From Verrucomicrobiota bacterium (GTDB taxonomy: Bacteria; Verrucomicrobiota; Verrucomicrobiia; Limisphaerales; JADLHS01): a stretch of DNA of 50,584 nucleotides. Positions 42,009 to 49,806 of this stretch are shown piece after piece. Below the pieces are notes generated by a model, which saw nothing but the letters and a program-made list of their open reading frames with translations, was not told the origin of the DNA and did not search any database. The stretch covers positions 1-50,584 of the forward strand of contig JABFSR010000039.1 in assembly GCA_013140495.1 (NCBI GenBank), written 5' to 3'. Made by a program: the position numbers and the translations under genes. Positions within the stretch are counted from its first letter, which is position 1, and the number at the start of each line of letters is the position of its first letter.

Positions 42009-43127
42009 TCAGGCAGCACAGCCGGCCATGCCTTCATAACCCCAACCGGATGCGGGTTGAACCGCCCGCCGGACCAGTGCCGCGCCAGCGTTGCACCGTG
42101 CGAGTACGGCCGCGGCCCGTGCCCCGATGATCGCCTGACAACGATCCAGTTCCTCACGACGGTGTTTCACGTTTTCACGGACGACCATTTCCAGATCATC
42201 CACGTCGAAAAGGTAAACATTACCGACCTGCTGCACGTCTGCCTCGATGTCACGCGGCACGGCTATGTCAATTAACACGAGAGGGCGATTCCCCCGCACC
42301 TTCATGACCCGGGCGACTTCGTCCCGGTGCAAGATCGTGTGCGGACAACCCGTGGAACTCACTACGATGTCAGCCTCCTCCATGGCTTTCAGATAATCGT
42401 CAAAACGAATCGCGCGCCCGCCAAACTCCGCCGCCAGCAACTGCGCCCGCTCGAATGAACGGTTGGACACGAGCACGGAACGGACGCCCTTCTTGTTCAA
42501 GTGGCGCACGCAGGCTTCGCCCATTTTTCCTGCACCCAGAATCATCACCGTCTTTTCCGACAGATCGCGGTCGAAGACTTTCTCCGCCAGTTCCACCGCA
42601 ACACTCCCCACGGATGTCGCACCACGGCCAATTCCGGTTGCAGTGCGAATCTCCTTTGCCGTCTGGAGGGCAGTCTGGAAAATGCGGTTCAGCACGCGAC
42701 CGGTCAGCTTCGCATCCTGCGCCGCCTGATAGGCAAGCTTGACCTGGCCGGTGATTTCCGTCTCACCGATGACCATCGAATCCAATCCACTCGCGACGGA
42801 GAAAAGATGCTGCACAGCCTCGTCGCCCTCCTTGATGTAAAGATGCGGCGCAAAATCCTCCGCGCCCTGCGCGATGTGACGAAAGATGCCGTGGATGTTT
42901 CCGTTCACCTTCGGCGTGACGCCGTAAATTTCGACGCGATTGCAGGTGGACAGCAAAACAAGTTCCGAAAGATTGCCCCCCACTTTCAGCCTGCAACCCT
43001 GGCATTTCAGCCGGGAAGCATGAACCGCAAGTTTCTCGCGCAATTCAACCGGTGCGGTCTTGTAGCTCAAACCCGCCACAAAAACCGTCCCCTGCCCGGC
43101 CTTGGAAAGCATCCTGTTGCCTGTCAT
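42009..43127 (-). CDS. hemA: Glutamyl-tRNA reductase
   Basis: 372 residues; catalyses the first committed step of C5 tetrapyrrole synthesis, reduction of glutamyl-tRNA to glutamate-1-semialdehyde. The catalytic cysteine is in LLSTCNRVEIYG (near residue 62). LYIKEGDEAVQHLFSVASGLDSMVIGE (near 95-122) belongs to the substrate domain, and VMILGAGKMGEACVRHL (near 192) is the NADPH loop. The chain ends about 40-50 residues earlier than typical (about 420): only the beginning of the C-terminal dimerisation helix (REELDRCQAI) is present, and the last 30 residues (VLARCNAGAALVRRA...) do not look conserved. Either a naturally short form or a 3' frameshift. Its place beside many haem proteins fits the haem demand. 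Confidence 0.88.
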   Translation of the reverse strand: MTGNRMLSKAGQGTVFVAGLSYKTAPVELREKLAVHASRLKCQGCRLKVGGNLSELVLLSTCNRVEIYGVTPKVNGNIHGIFRHIAQGAEDFAPHLYIKEGDEAVQHLFSVASGLDSMVIGETEITGQVKLAYQAAQDAKLTGRVLNRIFQTALQTAKEIRTATGIGRGATSVGSVAVELAEKVFDRDLSEKTVMILGAGKMGEACVRHLNKKGVRSVLVSNRSFERAQLLAAEFGGRAIRFDDYLKAMEEADIVVSSTGCPHTILHRDEVARVMKVRGNRPLVLIDIAVPRDIEADVQQVGNVYLFDVDDLEMVVRENVKHRREELDRCQAIIGARAAAVLARCNAGAALVRRAVQPASGWGYEGMAGCAA

Positions 43128-43311
43128 GCGACGAATTTGTGGTTTTCGTCGGCTGCCAGCTACCGGTCCATTGCCAAAATCTTTGCTTTTCTTGCGGTTC
43201 AGGAAGGTGGAATGGCCACGTCAGGGCTTGAGTTGACGCTACTGCACACACCGTATTGAGTCGGAGGCGACGATTGACCCCTGTCACTTTTTCCGTTTCA
43301 GTAGGCGCGCC

Positions 43312-43782
43312 ATGCAATCGTTGCCTCACACCCATTCCTGTTTTGTCTGCGGTGAATCCAATCCTGCCGGACTCAAACTCCGCTTCGAGACGGACGGACG
43401 GATTGTCCGGACGCACTTCCATCCGCAAACACAGCACGTCGGCTTCAAGGGCGTGGTACATGGAGGAATCATCGCGACGGTGCTGGACGAAATCATGGTC
43501 TGGGCCTGCGCAGTGCAAACACGGCAGTTCGCTTTCTGCGCCGAGATGAGCGTGCGCTTCCTGCAACCTCTCACCCCCGGCAACGAAGTCATTGTCACGG
43601 GTGAACTGACGGCAAACCGCAAGAACAGGATCTACGAGGCAAAAGCGGAAGCCCGGACGGTGTCAGGGGTCAGACTTGCGGAGTCCACCGGAAAATACAT
43701 TCCCATCAAGTCAGACCAGATCACAGCCATGAAGGACGAGTTGATTGGAGATCGTAGTTGGTTGAAGTCAGACCAGGAATAA
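43312..43782 (+). CDS. Hotdog-fold thioesterase (PaaI/4HBT type)
   Basis: 156 residues. CFVCGESNPAGLKLRFETDG at the start and HVGFKGVVHGGIIATVLDE (near 45-63) are the hallmark substrate pocket of the PaaI-like branch; the HGG-x-x-x-x-x-x-D/E arrangement carries the catalytic acid. It hydrolyses an acyl-CoA, but the acyl group cannot be predicted. The gene is divergent from hemA (184 nt apart). The last 25 residues (MKDELIGDRSWLKSDQE) lie outside the fold. The next gene begins 114 nt later. Confidence 0.85.
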   Translation: MQSLPHTHSCFVCGESNPAGLKLRFETDGRIVRTHFHPQTQHVGFKGVVHGGIIATVLDEIMVWACAVQTRQFAFCAEMSVRFLQPLTPGNEVIVTGELTANRKNRIYEAKAEARTVSGVRLAESTGKYIPIKSDQITAMKDELIGDRSWLKSDQE

Positions 43783-43895
43783 ACCGTTCCGAAGTTTTCA
43801 GTCCAAACGCAACCTTCGCCTCACAGAAGGAAGTCGAGAAGAGAATTGACAAGTTCCATCACGGGCGTAAAGTCGGCTCACATAACCTGCACGCC

Positions 43896-46800
43896 ATGAA
43901 AAGGAAAGCCTCCCTCTTCTCGTTCTCCGCACTTTTCAGCGGAGGCTGGCGTGAGTCAGCCGTTGCCCCGCCGGACAGAGGGTGGTTTGGACCGCCCTCA
44001 CCCCGGCCCTCTCCCTCCGGAGAGGGAGAATCGTCGTCCGTCTTCAGGCAGAACGGGTGGTTTAAGTCATCCTCCGGCTGCTGGAGCAAAAAGAGAAAGC
44101 CTGGCGCTGGCAACGGTGACTCCGAAACATCCGTGTCGCGCGGTGGCTTCTCCCTCTCCTCGGGGGAGAGGGCCGGGGTGAGGGCGAGCGTTGACACAAA
44201 CTTTCCAGAGACGGGTTCGCAGGGCCAAACAGGTTCCGCCGGAACCAGCGAGGAAACCATCTTCTCCTCCTGCTTCCTCTCAATTGCACTCGTCACGCTC
44301 TTCGCCGCGCAGGCCATCGGCCAGACGCAATCTGCCTCCAACACCGACCCCAACAAATCCACGCCGATTCCCATGGACCAACTCGGGGCCGTGGCCGGCA
44401 AACAATATCACGGCGACGGTTTGTCCGTGACCGCCACGCCGGACGGCGCACGATTGCGCTGCGCATTCCAACGGCTCGAAGGCTACGTCACGCACGAAGG
44501 TCTCTGGCTCAGTTCCACTGCGGACACTTCCTCCGGCGAACGATTCCGTGTGATGGCAGTGAAAGTAGGCCGGGCTGATGATTTAGGTTTTGGCGATCGC
44601 TTCCGGAGTGCGCCCGTCCTCGGGCGCAGCGACGCGAACATGGCCGACGCGTTTGAACAAACCACACCACCCCTGCTTTCAACGTTTCTGCGCCCGGGGA
44701 CGGGCGCACTCCGCGAGACCGGCGTTGTGAGCGTGACGGAGAATGTGGCGCGGTTCATCCGGGACGGGTTGACGGAGGAATACACGGTGAGCGTGGACGG
44801 TGTGCGACAGGATTTCATTGTGGAACAACGGCCCGGTGGCGAAGGCGAACTGCGCGTGGAACTGGACGTGACCGGCGCCAAGGCCGAGCCGCTGGTCAAC
44901 GGGGTGCGCTTGGTGTTGGACGGCTCCGGACGCAAGCTGGCCTACAACCGCCTGCGCGTGGTGGATGCCACGGGCCGCGAATTGCCTGCGCGAATGGAAG
45001 TAGCGGCGGGCGTCCCGCCTGCCGTAGAGGGCGCGCATCCTGCCGCCCGGAATGGGCGTGGAGTCCGAGAGACGCTTGGAGATTTTTCAGCGCGCTTGAC
45101 AATGCGTGAGGCTTTTCCCGCCGGGCTGGAAGCCCCGGCTCTACGGCAGGCGGAGACGCCTGCCACCACGCGACTGGCCGTACTGGTGGATGATGCGGCA
45201 GCAATCTATCCCGTGCGCATTGATCCCACATTCAGCGACGCGGATTGGATCAGCATGGGCGGAATTCCTGGAGCAAATAAATATGTGTACGCCGCAGCGG
45301 TGGATAACGTAGGTAATCTGTACATCGGTGGAGACTTTACCATCATAGGAGATGTATTTGCCAATGGGATAGCCAAGTGGGACGGGAATGGGTGGTCGCC
45401 TTTGGGATCGGGGATGAACGATTCGCTCAGAGCGATTGCGGTGGCTGGCACGAATCTATACGCAGGAGGCGATTTTACCACTGCGGGTGGGATCCCGGCC
45501 AACTTCATTGCCAAATGGGACGGGAACGCTTGGTCGCCATTGGGTTCTGGGATGAACGACACCGTGAGGGCGCTGATGCTTTTCGGAAACGAACTCCTGG
45601 TTGGTGGCACTTTTACCACAGCTGGCGGGACGGTTGCCAACCGGTTCGCTAAATGGAACGGAGCTACATGGTCAACATTGGGTACGGGAATGGATGATGC
45701 AGTCAATGCGCTGGCGGTGTCTGGCGCCACTGTGTATGCGGGAGGCCAGTTTTCCCTCGCGGGCGGAAATGTGGCCTACTCAATTGCCAAATGGAGCGGG
45801 GGCGTCTGGTCGGCCTTAGGGTCAGGGATGAACGACCCGGTAAATGCGCTGGCGGTGTCTGGCACCACGTTGTACGCAGGAGGCTCGTTCACCACGGCGG
45901 GCGGAAACGCAGCCAACCGGATTGCCAAATGGAATGGTACCGCTTGGTCAGCCTTGGGTTCAGGGATGAACGACGACGTTATTGCGATGGTGGTATCTGG
46001 CACCCAACTTTATGTGGGAGGGTACTTCACTGTGGCGGGCGGAACGGCAGCCAACCGGATTGCCAGATGGAACGGCAACGCTTGGTCAGTGTTAGGATCG
46101 GGAATGGGAGGAGTTTTTCCTCCTGTCTATGCGCTGGCGGCGTCCGGCACAAATCTGTTTGCAGGCGGCGTGTTCACCACAGCGGGCGAACAGCCGGCCA
46201 ACTACATTGCTAAATGGAACGGAAGCGTGTGGTCGCAATTGGGATCGGGAATGAATAACCTGGTCTATGCTCTGGCTGTGTCGGGCACGAACCTGTACGC
46301 AGGAGGTGGTTTCGCGACAACCGGTGGGGGCGCGGCTAATTACATTGCCAAATGGGATGGGAGCGCATGGTCAGCCTTGGGGGCGGGGATGAACGATGCG
46401 GTGTACGCACTTGCAGTGTCCGGCAGCAACTTGTATGCGGGAGGGGCGTTCACGAATGCAGGTGGCACCGCTGCTAGTCGTATCGCGAAATGGGACGGGA
46501 GCGCGTGGTCAGCCTTGGGGTCAGGCGTGAATAGTAGTGTCTACGCACTGGCGATGTCCGACACGAACCTGTATGCGGGAGGCGATTTCACAACGGCAGG
46601 AGGGACGTCAGCTACTAATATTGCCAAATGGAACGGGAGCGCATGGTCACCCTTGGGGTCGGGAATGAACTCGACAGTCTATGCATTGGCGGTGTCTGGC
46701 ACCGATCTGTATGCAGGAGGTAGCTTCTGGACGGTAGGCGGGGATGTGGTCGGCTACATTGCCAAGTGGGACGGGAGCGTGTGGTCGGCCCTAGGGTCGG

Positions 46801-47435
46801 GGATGGATAGCATTGTCTATGCACTGGCGGTATCAGGCACAGATCTGTATGCGGGAGGCGATTTCACTACGGCGAATGGAAACACGGCCACCCATGTTGC
46901 CAAATGGGACGGGAGTGCGTGGTCGGCCTTGGGATCGGGACTTGGATATGATCCATCTGATGGTGATACAGTCGTTGCGCTTGTGGTGTCGGGCACGGAC
47001 ATATTTGCGGGAGGATACTTCGGCACGGCGGGCGGAACGACGGCCAATTACATTGCCAAATGGGACGGGAGCACTTGGTCGGCCTTGGGGTCGGGGATGA
47101 ACGGCACTGTCAATGCGCTGGCGGTGTCTGGTACGAATCTGTATGTGGGTGGCGGTTTCACCAAAGCAGGCAACAAGGTGTCCGGCTACGCTGCCAAGGC
47201 AAACATCGGCGCGGCGCGGGGCAGATTCAGCAACATGATTCATTCCCCCGGCACCGGATTCAGTTGCACGTTCCTTGATGGCAGCGTCGGTCAACCTTAC
47301 CGCATCCAAACTTCGCCTTCGCTGGCCGCTGGCAGTTGGATAGATTTCACAAACTTCACCTACGCCGTTCCCGTCGTCATCAATGTCCCCGCCGCAGCCG
47401 CCACCAACCAATTCTTCCGCGCCATCACGCCTTGA
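43896..47435 (+). CDS. Large secreted beta-propeller repeat protein with embedded interspersed repeats
   Basis: About 1179 residues from ATG 43896; an earlier start at 43758 adds a non-conserved tail. The signal-like helix FLSIALVTLFAAQAIGQTQS sits only near residue 130, preceded by a stretch encoded by two inverted interspersed repeats (43993-44186). This suggests the real N-terminus has been pushed out by insertions and that the protein may be misexported. Residues about 451-1105 are 14 units of about 46 residues, consensus WSALGSGMND.VYALAVSGT then NLYAGGDFTTAGG..AN.IAKWDG, consistent with two seven-bladed propellers. The C-terminus carries the phylum-typical module YRIQTSPSLAAGSWIDFTNF. 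Function unknown; adhesion or surface display is likely. Confidence 0.75.
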   Translation: MKRKASLFSFSALFSGGWRESAVAPPDRGWFGPPSPRPSPSGEGESSSVFRQNGWFKSSSGCWSKKRKPGAGNGDSETSVSRGGFSLSSGERAGVRASVDTNFPETGSQGQTGSAGTSEETIFSSCFLSIALVTLFAAQAIGQTQSASNTDPNKSTPIPMDQLGAVAGKQYHGDGLSVTATPDGARLRCAFQRLEGYVTHEGLWLSSTADTSSGERFRVMAVKVGRADDLGFGDRFRSAPVLGRSDANMADAFEQTTPPLLSTFLRPGTGALRETGVVSVTENVARFIRDGLTEEYTVSVDGVRQDFIVEQRPGGEGELRVELDVTGAKAEPLVNGVRLVLDGSGRKLAYNRLRVVDATGRELPARMEVAAGVPPAVEGAHPAARNGRGVRETLGDFSARLTMREAFPAGLEAPALRQAETPATTRLAVLVDDAAAIYPVRIDPTFSDADWISMGGIPGANKYVYAAAVDNVGNLYIGGDFTIIGDVFANGIAKWDGNGWSPLGSGMNDSLRAIAVAGTNLYAGGDFTTAGGIPANFIAKWDGNAWSPLGSGMNDTVRALMLFGNELLVGGTFTTAGGTVANRFAKWNGATWSTLGTGMDDAVNALAVSGATVYAGGQFSLAGGNVAYSIAKWSGGVWSALGSGMNDPVNALAVSGTTLYAGGSFTTAGGNAANRIAKWNGTAWSALGSGMNDDVIAMVVSGTQLYVGGYFTVAGGTAANRIARWNGNAWSVLGSGMGGVFPPVYALAASGTNLFAGGVFTTAGEQPANYIAKWNGSVWSQLGSGMNNLVYALAVSGTNLYAGGGFATTGGGAANYIAKWDGSAWSALGAGMNDAVYALAVSGSNLYAGGAFTNAGGTAASRIAKWDGSAWSALGSGVNSSVYALAMSDTNLYAGGDFTTAGGTSATNIAKWNGSAWSPLGSGMNSTVYALAVSGTDLYAGGSFWTVGGDVVGYIAKWDGSVWSALGSGMDSIVYALAVSGTDLYAGGDFTTANGNTATHVAKWDGSAWSALGSGLGYDPSDGDTVVALVVSGTDIFAGGYFGTAGGTTANYIAKWDGSTWSALGSGMNGTVNALAVSGTNLYVGGGFTKAGNKVSGYAAKANIGAARGRFSNMIHSPGTGFSCTFLDGSVGQPYRIQTSPSLAAGSWIDFTNFTYAVPVVINVPAAAATNQFFRAITP
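43993..44030. repeat. CCCTCACCCC-type repeat, left copy
   Basis: CGCCCTCACCCCGGCCCTCT and onward, including a CCCTCTCC...GGAGAGGG hairpin. An inverted copy lies at 44148-44186, so the two flank about 120 bp. Both are read in frame as glycine/proline-rich peptide in the propeller protein. A third relative is inside hsdM. Confidence 0.85.
44148..44186. repeat. CCCTCACCCC-type repeat, right copy (inverted)
   Basis: The reverse complement matches 43993-44030 almost completely; it differs only around the hairpin loop. Confidence 0.85.
44605..44628. repeat. 24-bp inverted repeat, left copy
   Basis: GGAGTGCGCCCGTCCTCGGG and onward; the reverse complement occurs at 44689-44712 with one mismatch. 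The pair flanks 60 bp and is open in the coding frame. Confidence 0.85.
44689..44712. repeat. 24-bp inverted repeat, right copy
   Basis: Pairs with 44605-44628 in 23 of 24 positions. Confidence 0.85.
44999..45165. repeat. TAGCGGCGGGCGT-type composite repeat inside the coding region
   Basis: The left end (GTAGCGGCGGGCGTCCCGCC) and the right end (inverted copy ending GGCTCTACGGCAGGCGGAGA) are related to each other and to the repeat found twice downstream (47400-47622 and 47936-48158). It adds about 55 residues (AAGVPPAVEGAHPAARNGRG...) to the propeller protein in frame. Confidence 0.75.
45246..47210 (+). repeat. In-gene tandem repeat, 14 units of about 138 bp
   Basis: The DNA behind the propeller units. 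Units differ by substitutions, and units 7 and 13 carry small in-frame insertions (near 46100-46125 and 46940-46970). Recombination between units would change the blade number. Confidence 0.9.
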
Positions 47436-47622
47436 TTTGTAGCGGCGGGCGTCTCGCCTGCCGTAGAGCCGTGGCTTCCAGCCCGGCGGAAAAAGCCTCA
47501 CGCAAATCCAACGCGCTGGAATCTTCCTTCGCCTCCAATCATTCGCGCACCAATCCGGGCGGCGAGACGCACGCCCTTTACGTCAGGCAAGATGCCCGAC
47601 GCTACAGCAGCCAACTCATTCT
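47400..47622. repeat. 223-bp direct repeat, copy A
   Basis: Nearly identical to 47936-48158 (offset 536). It starts inside the propeller gene's final codons and includes its stop, so the downstream copy is a duplicated gene end. A partial third copy of the first 23 bp (GCGCCATCACGCCTTGAT) follows at 47621-47643. Confidence 0.9.
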
Positions 47623-48170
47623 CCCGCGCCATCACGCCTTGATCCCGGAAAGGGTAGTTAACGCAAAGTCGCAAAGAGGCAAAGGCTCAAAGAAACGGAA
47701 GGCAGAGGCCGGAGACAAGCACTTGACGCGAATTTCGTAAATTGACGCGAATTCCGATCAGTCCGTTTCAATTCGCGCTAATTCGTGAAATTCGCGTCGA
47801 AGTTTTCCGGTCATGTTCATCCAAAGAACAGCATGAAACATCTCCGCTCAACCAGTGTGAGTTTATCGAGTCTCAATGCCTGGCGGCTTTGCACCTTTGC
47901 GCCTTTGCGTTGATCCGCCTCCGTTTTCCAAGCCCGCCACCAACCAATTCTCCCGCGCCATCACGCCTTGATTTGTAGCGGCGGGCGTCTCGCCTGCCGT
48001 AGAGCCGTGGCTTCCAGCCCGGCGGAAAAAGCCTCACGCAAATCCAACGCGCTGGAATCTGCCTTCGCCTCCTATCATTCTCACCTCAATCCGGGCGGCG
48101 AGACGCACGCCCTCCACGTCAGGCAAGATGCCCGACGCTACAGCAGCCAACTCATTCTTCCACACACCTG
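47436..48170. other. 735-nt repeat-filled intergenic region
   Basis: No gene. It holds the two 223-bp direct repeats, a tract of the CGCAAAGTCGCAAAG type near 47660, and a GACGCGAATT...AATTCGCG tract near 47720-47800, both of kinds often repeated in this phylum. Confidence 0.75.
47936..48158. repeat. 223-bp direct repeat, copy B
   Basis: Partner of 47400-47622. A few substitutions (for example CTTCC to CTGCC near 48060) show that the copies are not brand new. Confidence 0.9.
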
Positions 48171-49778
48171 TCACTTCACGCTAAGATCAATCTTTCGCCG
48201 CGTGAACGTGCTGCCCTCGTTCAGGGCCAGTCGAGCCAGCGCGATGTTGTAATCCGCAAGTGACCGGATTTCCGAAGATCGCGCCGCAGTGAGTTCGCTT
48301 TGCAACTGGAGCACGATGAAGCTGGTGCTCTTGCCTTGTTCGAGTTTTTTCTCCTCCGCCTTCAATGCCTCCTCTGCATAGAGTCGCGCCAGCCGCGTCG
48401 CAGCAACGCGTTCCAGGCTGGTCCGCGCCGTGGCCATGGCGTTCTCGATTCCAATCAGGACGTTCTGCTCCACCTGTTTCAACTGGAGCGCAATCTGTTC
48501 CTTGGTGGCCCTGGCAGACCTGTAGCTGCTGCGCGCACCGGTGTTCCCGAGCGGCACGCTTAATTGTGCGCCGTAGGAATAAAACGGGTTGTCCATGCTG
48601 CCCAACTGCCCAAACGCGCCGCTGAACTCCCTTGATGAAGCGCTGTAACCGTAACGACCAACCAGATCGAGCTCAGGAAACAACTGATTCTTCTGGTAAC
48701 GCACCAGCGTGCCCTGACTTTCCAGACTGATCTTCGCCTGCGCCAGATCGGGCCGCTGTGCCAGACCGCGCCTCCAGCTTTCCTGGAGATCAAACACCTC
48801 TGGCAACGCGATGAGTGATTCTGTCGGACTGACGTGCGTGTCCTTCCACTCTTCATAGTTATCACTCAAAAGGCTTTTCAACACGCGCTGCTGGGTCGCC
48901 ATCGCGGCTTGTGCTGAAATCAAATCCGCCCGGCTTGCGGCAGCGCGGGATTCCGCCTGTTTTTCATCCAGTGGCGCGAGTGCACCAACCTCCACACGAC
49001 GGCGGTTCTCGGATACGAGCCGTTCGGCAAGTTCCAATCCCTTTTCCTGCACGCGCACATTTTCGAGTGCAAAAATCAAATCATAGTACGCCTGCTCCAC
49101 CGCTGTGACAGTGGTCATGACCTGCGAACGCAATCCAAGTTCGGAAGTTTTTAGATCTTGTTTGCGCAGGAAAATCTGGAGGCGCGTTGAATCAATCCAG
49201 AAATTCTTGAGCAAGGGTTGTCGCAATTCCAGAAAGCCGGCGCTGCCGGAAGTGTTCTCGAACGGAAGGCGGATGGGCGTTGTGCCGAAGTTGGTGCTGA
49301 GGTAGCTGACGGTGTTTCCCGAGTTGATGTCCATGAAGCTGTTCGTGACAACCGTCTGGTTGTTTGGATCAATCGTCGCGGAAGGTTGGGTACCGTAACG
49401 ATCCGAAACACTGCCGCTCAAGCCATAGCGCAATCCCCACGGAGTCAGGCCCGAGAATCCCGCTCCAAAGTTGTCGCTCTCGCTTTCCGTACCGCCGAAA
49501 TTTCTACCCTGCGAATCCAGACCTCCGGGCGAGAGACTGTAGTCATGTGATCCGGAAACGGAGAACGTGGGATCGTATGCCGCGTAAACGCCGGACAATG
49601 AAAGCCGGTTCAGCTCGGGATTCATCCTCGTAATCTGCACGTCCAGGTTGTGTTCGAGAGCTATCTTGATGCAATCCTCCAGGGAAAGCACGCGCACGTG
49701 GTTTGTTTCTGCCTTCGCGGCGGTGGAAACCATCGCGAACGCCAGTGCCAGCAGTAATCCGAGAAATCTCATCGTCAT
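48171..49778 (-). CDS. TolC-like outer-membrane efflux protein
   Basis: 535 residues. Signal peptide RFLGLLLALAFAMVSTAAKA, then VRVLSLEDCIKIALEHNLDV, the classic entry of the outer-membrane efflux family. Two helical-barrel repeats follow: about 210-320 (VTAVEQAYYDLIFALENVRV) and about 420-520 (QVEQNVLIGIENAMATARTS). A PELDLVGRYGYSAS strand lies between. An unusually long N-terminal beta segment (about 65-190) may form extra loops. It would form the outer channel of an RND or ABC tripartite pump; no pump genes are next to it. It lies 28 nt downstream of the Sua5 gene. Confidence 0.88.
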   Translation of the reverse strand: MTMRFLGLLLALAFAMVSTAAKAETNHVRVLSLEDCIKIALEHNLDVQITRMNPELNRLSLSGVYAAYDPTFSVSGSHDYSLSPGGLDSQGRNFGGTESESDNFGAGFSGLTPWGLRYGLSGSVSDRYGTQPSATIDPNNQTVVTNSFMDINSGNTVSYLSTNFGTTPIRLPFENTSGSAGFLELRQPLLKNFWIDSTRLQIFLRKQDLKTSELGLRSQVMTTVTAVEQAYYDLIFALENVRVQEKGLELAERLVSENRRRVEVGALAPLDEKQAESRAAASRADLISAQAAMATQQRVLKSLLSDNYEEWKDTHVSPTESLIALPEVFDLQESWRRGLAQRPDLAQAKISLESQGTLVRYQKNQLFPELDLVGRYGYSASSREFSGAFGQLGSMDNPFYSYGAQLSVPLGNTGARSSYRSARATKEQIALQLKQVEQNVLIGIENAMATARTSLERVAATRLARLYAEEALKAEEKKLEQGKSTSFIVLQLQSELTAARSSEIRSLADYNIALARLALNEGSTFTRRKIDLSVK

Positions 49779-49806
49779 GGAAGGTTGGGCAACAGAGCGT
49801 TATTAG

